A stretch of 64,000 bases of DNA. It comes from Streptomyces griseoincarnatus. Lineage in GTDB: Bacteria > Actinomycetota > Actinomycetes > Streptomycetales > Streptomycetaceae. The notes under the pieces are model-generated. The model saw nothing but the letters and a program-made list of their open reading frames with translations. It was not told the origin of the DNA and searched no databases. A program made the position numbers and the translations under genes. How positions within the stretch are numbered: position 1 is the stretch's first letter; every line of letters starts with the position of its first letter. Of this stretch, positions 58,923 through 64,000 are shown piece by piece. Location of the stretch: positions 62,001-126,000 of the forward strand of contig BMTH01000018.1 in assembly GCA_014649575.1 (NCBI GenBank), written 5' to 3'.

Positions 58923-61900
58923 GTGCTGCCGAGATCCCCCTTGGACCGTCGCCGCTTCATCCAGCTCCTCGGCGCCACGAGCGCGCTGGCCGCCCTGCCT
59001 CTCGCCGTCGGCAGCGGCACGGCTCAGGCCCACGGACGACACCGGAGCCACGCGGCGTCCGACCCGGTGGCGGACATCTATCACCGCGTGCTGCTGAACC
59101 ACACGCGTTGGACGGAAACCCAGTGGGACGCGGCCCGCGGCCACTACACGGACAAGGATTTCGGCTTCGCCGTCGTCCTCGGTCATGCGGTCCTGCTCAC
59201 CCACGGCAGCTTCGACGAGGTCCGGGCGGGGACGGAGAAGCAGGTCCTCAAGGATCGGACGACAGCGACCATCAAGCACTTCGCCGCGTCCAACAGACTG
59301 ACGGGCGGCACCCAATGGGGCCGGAGACTGTTCTTCGACACCACGTTCCAGCTGTACTTCGTTCTCGCCGCGCGGCTGCTGTGGGACGACCTCGACGAGA
59401 CCACTCGCTCGCATGTCGACACCATCGCCCGTGAACAGGCCGCCTACACCACCGCGTTGGGCACGGGCAACGACCCGGCCTCGGGCGGCTGGACACCTCG
59501 GGGCCTGCTCGGCGGCCACGAAGGAGACACCAAGCTCGAGGAGATGGGTGTGTACGCGCAGTCCCTGGCCCCGGGGCTGGCCTGGGCGGCGGACGACCCA
59601 CGGCACGGTGACTGGGCCACAGCCTTCGGTGCGTGGTCGCGCAACGAGGCCGGACTGCCCCAGGCGGACCTGGCGAACCCGGCGCGCGTGGACGGGGCTC
59701 CCGTCGCGGGGAATACCGCCCGCAACCTGTACGACACCTTCATCGTCGAGAACCACGGCTCGTTCGGCCCCCACTACCAGGAGGAACTGTGGCGCACATC
59801 GGGCCGTAACGCCGCCCACTTCATCGCCGCGGGCCGGCCGCTGCCCCAGGTGCTCACCAACCAGCCGAACGCCGATCAGCTGTGGAGCACCCTCCTCGGT
59901 GTGATGAGCGACGCCGGTGAGCCGCTGATGCCGATGGTCGACGACCGGGAGCACCTCTACGGCCGTGACGTCATCCCGCTCGCGTTCCTCGCCCAGGTGA
60001 TGGGGGACAGGGCTGCCGCGCGGGCGGAAGTCGCCTTGGCGGAGCGCCTGGAGGCCTACCAGAGTTACCCGCCGGAATTCCGGATCGCGAAGTTCTCGGG
60101 CGAACCGAAGTACGAGCCGGAAGCCCGCGCGGAAGTCGCCATCAGCTACCTCCTGCACCTGTGGGCGAACGAACAGGGCCGAACGGTCCGCCCCCTCTCC
60201 ACGGACGAACTGTTCGAGCACGCTGCGGGCGTCACCGACTTCGGCCCCGGACCCGGCCTGGTGTCGCACCAGACGCCCGGGGCATGGGCGGGTGCCGTGA
60301 CCAAGCCCGGCTTCGTGAAGTTCGCCTGGCAACCCGGCCACGACGACTGGCTCTTCAAGCTCAGCGGGTCCACGCCGATGTTCCTGCCGACGACATCCCT
60401 CAAGGTGGCGCGACGCCAGGTGCGGACCTACCGCAGGCGCCGGGACGGATTCGACGGCAGCGCCACGATGCTCCAGGCGGGGTCCGGGTACGCCGGATTC
60501 ACCACGCTTCCCACCGGTGCCGTCGTGTACGCGACGTCGGGTGTCGCTGCGGGGGAGGGACACCTGGAGATCCACAATCTGACGATGCCGGGCGTGCCCG
60601 GCCTGACCGGGGCGCGAACCTACCGCTTCGCCGAGGGGAGCGCCACGGTCGCCTCGGCCGACTCCCGGCCGGCCACGTCGGCCGCGCGCGTCGACGAGGT
60701 GACGTTCGCGCGCACCGAGGTGCGGCATCTGCGCATGCTCGGTGTGCGACCCGACCCGACCTACGGATACTCGCTCTTCGCGTTCGAAGCACGCGACGGC
60801 GCGGACGGCGCCGATCTGGCCCGGACCGGTACGGCAACCGCCTCCTCCCACGACACCGGCAGGGAGCCGGCGCTGGCGGTGGACGGCAGCACGACCACCC
60901 GGTGGGCGGTGTCACGGGGCGACCGCCCCCGGGCGGACAGCTGGCTGGCTGTGGACCTCGGTGCTCCGCACGCGGTGGACCGGGTCACCCTGCGCTGGGA
61001 GGCCGCCGCGGGGCGCGCCTACACGGTGCAGCGGTCGGCCGACGGAGTCCAGTGGGAGGACCTCGCCTCCTGGCCGGTGCCCGACGTCACCAGCCGGGGC
61101 GGATGGCTGGACGTCGACGGCCGCGCGGGCCTGGTGGTGCGTGGTGCCGCCTCCGGCCTGACGGTCCACCAGGACGAGATCATCCTTGCCGACGGCCCGG
61201 CCGCACCCCTTCTGGTCGAGGGACTCCCCGGCGCCTCGCCCCGCATCCTGAGCGAACGGGCGGCGGCCCCCGCGCCACGAACGGACTCTGGAACCGTCCG
61301 CGCCGCCCTCACCGACGATCACCTCAGCCTGTTCAACTTGTCGGACGAGTCCGTCACGACGCGCGTCGAGGTACCGCAGACAGGGCTCGCGAGGCTGCTG
61401 TTCGAGGGAGTCCAGACCCTCACCGACGGCGGCACCGCCTACGACGCCGAACTCGACGCGGCGGAAGCCCGGCTGCTGCCGCCACGGCTGACCGTACGCC
61501 CGCTCAACGGCCGTCCTCTGCCGGCGGGTCTGCGGGCGCGCGTGGTCGACGGCACGACGGTCGAACTGACGGGGCCCGCCTGCCGCGTGCAGGTGACCGC
61601 CCAAGGGCGCAGTGAGGTGGCGGTGGTCCGCACGGGCCGCACCACGACGGTCACCGTGAAGCGGGCCACCGCCTACCCTCTGCGTGACCTGGCACTGGGA
61701 TGCACGGTGTTCCCGACCAGCCCGTTGCCGCCGGGCATGTCGGACCCGTCCGCCGCTGTCGACGGCGATCCGGCGACCGCGTGGACGCCCGGCCCGGACG
61801 GCCGGCTGGTCGTCGACCTCGGCGCCCGCCTCCGTGTCCGCGACATCCGCACGGAATGGACGAACGGCCACGTACCGGGACTGCGCGTCGAGTTCAGCAG

Positions 61901-62051
61901 TGACGGCCTCACCTACACCCCGGCCGGTCAGCTCACGGGCCGTGGCCGCGACCGGCACCTCAGCACGGACATCACCGCCCGCTACGTGGCCCTGGCGACC
62001 GACGCGGGACACGAGGGCGGTGGCCGCCTGATCCACCTGTCCCTGCAGTGA
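58923..62051 (+). CDS. Tat-exported protein with alpha-helical catalytic-type domain and two discoidin (CBM32-like) domains
   Basis: This protein has 1042 residues from the GTG at 58923, with GAGAGG 8 bases upstream. The N-terminus LDRRRFIQLLG plus hydrophobic stretch and AQA is a Tat signal. Residues about 45-430 are helix-rich with conserved-looking WGRRLFFDTTFQLYFVLAARLL and VENHGSFGPHYQEELWRTSG, which suggests an alpha/alpha-barrel as in polysaccharide lyases or glycosidases, but I cannot name the family. A beta-rich part (about 430-620) follows. Discoidin domain 1 lies near 625-760 (GTATASSHDTGREPALAVDG, WLAVDLGAPHAVDRVTL) and domain 2 near 915-1042 (AAVDGDPATAWTPG, LVVDLGARLRVRDI). It is probably a secreted carbohydrate-degrading enzyme, LacI-regulated. 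Confidence 0.8.
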   Translation: MLPRSPLDRRRFIQLLGATSALAALPLAVGSGTAQAHGRHRSHAASDPVADIYHRVLLNHTRWTETQWDAARGHYTDKDFGFAVVLGHAVLLTHGSFDEVRAGTEKQVLKDRTTATIKHFAASNRLTGGTQWGRRLFFDTTFQLYFVLAARLLWDDLDETTRSHVDTIAREQAAYTTALGTGNDPASGGWTPRGLLGGHEGDTKLEEMGVYAQSLAPGLAWAADDPRHGDWATAFGAWSRNEAGLPQADLANPARVDGAPVAGNTARNLYDTFIVENHGSFGPHYQEELWRTSGRNAAHFIAAGRPLPQVLTNQPNADQLWSTLLGVMSDAGEPLMPMVDDREHLYGRDVIPLAFLAQVMGDRAAARAEVALAERLEAYQSYPPEFRIAKFSGEPKYEPEARAEVAISYLLHLWANEQGRTVRPLSTDELFEHAAGVTDFGPGPGLVSHQTPGAWAGAVTKPGFVKFAWQPGHDDWLFKLSGSTPMFLPTTSLKVARRQVRTYRRRRDGFDGSATMLQAGSGYAGFTTLPTGAVVYATSGVAAGEGHLEIHNLTMPGVPGLTGARTYRFAEGSATVASADSRPATSAARVDEVTFARTEVRHLRMLGVRPDPTYGYSLFAFEARDGADGADLARTGTATASSHDTGREPALAVDGSTTTRWAVSRGDRPRADSWLAVDLGAPHAVDRVTLRWEAAAGRAYTVQRSADGVQWEDLASWPVPDVTSRGGWLDVDGRAGLVVRGAASGLTVHQDEIILADGPAAPLLVEGLPGASPRILSERAAAPAPRTDSGTVRAALTDDHLSLFNLSDESVTTRVEVPQTGLARLLFEGVQTLTDGGTAYDAELDAAEARLLPPRLTVRPLNGRPLPAGLRARVVDGTTVELTGPACRVQVTAQGRSEVAVVRTGRTTTVTVKRATAYPLRDLALGCTVFPTSPLPPGMSDPSAAVDGDPATAWTPGPDGRLVVDLGARLRVRDIRTEWTNGHVPGLRVEFSSDGLTYTPAGQLTGRGRDRHLSTDITARYVALATDAGHEGGGRLIHLSLQ

Positions 62052-62117
62052 CACCAGGCCCGCTCCAGGCCGATGGTTCAATTCGACGGTGTCGCTCTTC
62101 CCGTACTACTCGCGGTC

Positions 62118-62160
62118 TTGACAGGGCTACCCGCCGACGCGACCGTTGAGAGCGCTCTCA
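62118..62160 (+). promoter_or_regulatory. Promoter with perfect LacI-type operator upstream of the GH43 gene
   Basis: TTGACA (62118-62123) is a consensus -35. The -10 about 17 bases on is weak (GACCGT). TGAGAGCGCTCTCA at 62147-62160 is a perfect 14-bp palindrome, one base-pair class away from the TGGGAGCGCTCCCA box of Streptomyces CebR. It covers the expected transcription start. Confidence 0.8.
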
Positions 62161-62187
62161 TTGACGCCATGTACACGAGGAGAACGG

Positions 62188-63339
62188 ATGCGCCCTTCGC
62201 GTTGGTTCGCCGGTGCCGTTCCGCTGGGGCTCGTCGGCCTCCTCGCACTCGGGCAGGTCGCGATCGCTGCGCAGCCGGACGAGCGGCCTACCGACCGGCG
62301 CGCCCAGGAGACGGACGGAGACGCGGCGAAGCGGGCAGTGACCGTGTCGGATCAGCCCTCGACGCTGGGGCGCTCCCTGGTGGGCGGGGCGGACCCGACC
62401 GTGATCAAGGTGGGCGACCTGTACGTCTCGGCCAAAGCCGTGGACGGCGGGATCGCGGTGCGCACGGCCGCCACCCCGGAGGCCGTGGCCACCGCGCCCA
62501 AACACCAGGTGTGGCGCGACACTGCCGGTCTGGGCGAGGTGTGGGCGCCGGAGATCGTGCACCACGACGGCCAGTACCGGATCTACTTCGCCGCCGGTCG
62601 GGGCGCTGCCCACCGGATGTACCACATAGGGTCGGCCAACCCGACGTCCGGCTACTCCGCGGCCGTCAAGGTGTCCCTGCCCGGCGACAAGTGGGCCATC
62701 GACGGGGTGCCCTTCACCTACAACGGGCAGCGCTGGTTCGTGTGGTCGGGCTGGTCCGGCGACACCAACGTCGAACAGAACCTCTACCTCGCCCGGATGA
62801 GCAGCCCCACCGCGGCCACCGGCGGCCGCTACGTCATCTCCCAGCCGCGCGAGCCCTGGGAGCGGGTCGTGGGCAACCCGTACATCAACGAGGCTCCCCA
62901 GCCTGTCGTCGATCCCTCCGGGCGGCTGCACGTCGTCTACTCCGCGAACGGCAGCTGGAGTGACAAGTACTGCATCGCCGACTTGCGGCTGCGGGCGGGC
63001 GGCGACCCCACGTACGTCTGGGACTGGTACAAGAGCAACGGCTGCCTCTTCGGTTCGCACGCGCCGTCCATGATGTCCGGCTGGACTCCGACCGTGAACG
63101 TCAACGGACCCGGCCACCACTCGTTCATCCTGCCCCGGGGCGACGTCAACGCCGCTCCGCCCTCCGGAAACCGCTTCCCCACCCTGTACCACGCGGTCGC
63201 CAAGGGCACCCCGTACTCGTGGTCCAACCGCTACTGGTACTCCGGTACAGCGGTCTGGTGGAGCAACACCACCTACCGGCGCGCCAACGTTCCCGGCAGT
63301 ACGACCGATGCGGGCTACAGCCTGAAGTTCTTCGAGTAG
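62188..63339 (+). CDS. Secreted family 43 glycoside hydrolase
   Basis: This protein has 383 residues from the ATG at 62188, with GAGGAG 7 bases upstream. The frame is open further back but that part crosses the operator. A Sec signal peptide (residues 1-28, AVPLGLVGLLALGQVAIAA) precedes the five-bladed beta-propeller. The three GH43 acidic residues are readable: Asp69 in GGADPTVIK (base), Asp172 in WAIDGVPF (pKa modulator) and Glu235 in YINEAPQPV (acid). Further family blocks are WAPEIVHHDGQYRIYFAA and VWSGWSGD. It likely releases arabinofuranose or xylose from plant polysaccharide outside the cell. It is controlled by the palindrome at 62147. Confidence 0.92.
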   Translation: MRPSRWFAGAVPLGLVGLLALGQVAIAAQPDERPTDRRAQETDGDAAKRAVTVSDQPSTLGRSLVGGADPTVIKVGDLYVSAKAVDGGIAVRTAATPEAVATAPKHQVWRDTAGLGEVWAPEIVHHDGQYRIYFAAGRGAAHRMYHIGSANPTSGYSAAVKVSLPGDKWAIDGVPFTYNGQRWFVWSGWSGDTNVEQNLYLARMSSPTAATGGRYVISQPREPWERVVGNPYINEAPQPVVDPSGRLHVVYSANGSWSDKYCIADLRLRAGGDPTYVWDWYKSNGCLFGSHAPSMMSGWTPTVNVNGPGHHSFILPRGDVNAAPPSGNRFPTLYHAVAKGTPYSWSNRYWYSGTAVWWSNTTYRRANVPGSTTDAGYSLKFFE

Positions 63340-63655
63340 GCAGGCCAGTTGCCCTGTTCCCACGCTACTCAGCGGTTCCGAGGTGGAGCCGAGGAGCTTC
63401 CGGGAGAGTGGGGCGCCCCAGATCCCAAGGTCGGCTTGAGGTGCACCGTCCGGGGCTGGTCTGCCGCGCTCATGGTCCGTGTCTCTGTCACGACCGGGCC
63501 CCCGGCGAGCGCGCTGCCGCACCCTCCGTACCGGCGACCTTCACACCCCTGTCACGCGCCCCTTCCTCGGCGTTTGGTGCCCCTGAAACACTCCTTCCGC
63601 GCAGATTCCGTCATCTCCCGGTCGTCCGCACCTCAGGATGAGAGGCTTGTCCTAC
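63340..63655. other. Intergenic region with a possible PHO-box-like pair
   Basis: About 315 bases without a gene. CTTCACA (63541-63547) and TGTCACG (63552-63558) stand 11 bases apart, a weak match to tandem PhoP GTTCACC units, which would fit a phospholipase gene downstream. No terminator hairpin is obvious after the GH43 gene. Confidence 0.3.
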
Positions 63656-64000
63656 ATGTCCGAAGTAAACCGGCGTCGCTTTCTTCAACTCGCGGGGGCC
63701 ACCACGGCCTTCAGCGCCCTGTCCGCCAGCATCCAGCGCGCCGCGGCCCTGCCGGCGAACCACCGCACCGGGTCGATCGAGGACGTCGAGCACATCGTCG
63801 TCCTCATGCAGGAGAACCGCTCCTTCGACCACTACTTCGGCACCCTGAGAGGCGTCCGCGGCTTCGGCGACCCCCGCCCGGTCACCCTGGGCAACGGCAA
63901 ACCGGTCTGGCACCAGGAGAAGGCCGGCAAGGAGCTCCTGCCCTTCCACCCGGACGCCGACGACCTCGGCATGCAGTTCCTGGAGGGCCTGCCGCACTCC
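63656..64000 (+). CDS. Tat-exported phospholipase C / phosphoesterase family protein, 5' part (truncated by window)
   Basis: This is the first 115 residues only; the gene continues past the window. NRRRFLQLAGATTAFSAL with a following Ala-rich stretch (residues about 5-32) is a Tat signal peptide. VEHIVVLMQENRSFDHYFGTLRGVRGFGDPR (about 43-73) is the N-terminal active-site block of the phosphoesterase family that includes the phosphocholine-preferring phospholipases C. Asn and Glu in QENRSFDHYFG are the metal/catalytic region. ATG 63656 has AGAGG 9-13 bases upstream. An in-frame ATG at 63638 would add six residues. The enzyme would act outside the membrane to free phosphate or lipid head groups. 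Confidence 0.9.
   Translation, partial: MSEVNRRRFLQLAGATTAFSALSASIQRAAALPANHRTGSIEDVEHIVVLMQENRSFDHYFGTLRGVRGFGDPRPVTLGNGKPVWHQEKAGKELLPFHPDADDLGMQFLEGLPHS

Overview
The window is very GC-rich actinobacterial DNA, with GTG and TTG starts, sparse -10/-35 promoters, twin-arginine secreted enzymes and an actinobacterial ESX-type secretion system. It most resembles a Streptomyces chromosome. No rRNA, tRNA, CRISPR array, insertion sequence or phage gene was recognised.

Positions 1-51.1 kb are a type VII secretion (T7SS/ESX) locus. The machinery lies on the left: the C-terminal part of a double-AAA EccA-like ATPase, a mycosin protease, a strong shared hairpin, eccC on the minus strand, a divergent control region, then eccD and eccB. 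After a 460-bp control region comes a substrate operon on the plus strand. It holds two WXG100-size proteins, a small acidic protein of unknown function, a 1218-residue WKG protein with coiled-coil and PDG repeats, a YbaB/EspL-like protein, a third WXG-type protein, and one uninterrupted 33.7-kb gene encoding about 11,234 residues. A 202-residue T7SS-associated protein overlaps its 3' end.

The giant protein is the outstanding object. It has no Sec signal peptide and starts with an alpha-helical WXG100/CpnT-like export domain. Three PPPY motifs exactly 8 residues apart follow, then a 14-residue minisatellite. After these come four modules with a His-Gly / Cys pair spaced 46-48 residues (clan CD, caspase-like), one intact OTU-type cysteine protease signature and two OTU-like modules lacking the Cys, two HExxH zincin signatures, three OmpA-like modules, a duplicated module resembling one I recall beside DUF4157 domains, seven copies of a 250-residue alpha/beta module, and a duplicated C-terminal domain with an HHxFHEVM motif. 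Only six cysteines were found by eye, five of them at predicted active sites. The simplest reading is a T7SS-exported multi-protease effector or polymorphic-toxin-like protein. Target, processing and activity are inference.

Positions 51.2-57.6 kb hold an alpha/beta hydrolase and a likely four-gene operon: (5-formylfuran-3-yl)methyl phosphate synthase (MfnB type), aldehyde dehydrogenase, zinc alcohol dehydrogenase and a SAM methyltransferase. This suggests a small furan metabolite pathway. An EF-hand protein converges on it across a hairpin terminator.

Positions 57.6-64 kb hold a small membrane protein, a Tat-exported protein with two discoidin domains, a secreted GH43 glycosidase and the start of a Tat-exported phospholipase C-type phosphoesterase. 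The two carbohydrate genes are each preceded by a perfect LacI-type palindrome, so this end looks like inducible saprophytic degradation.
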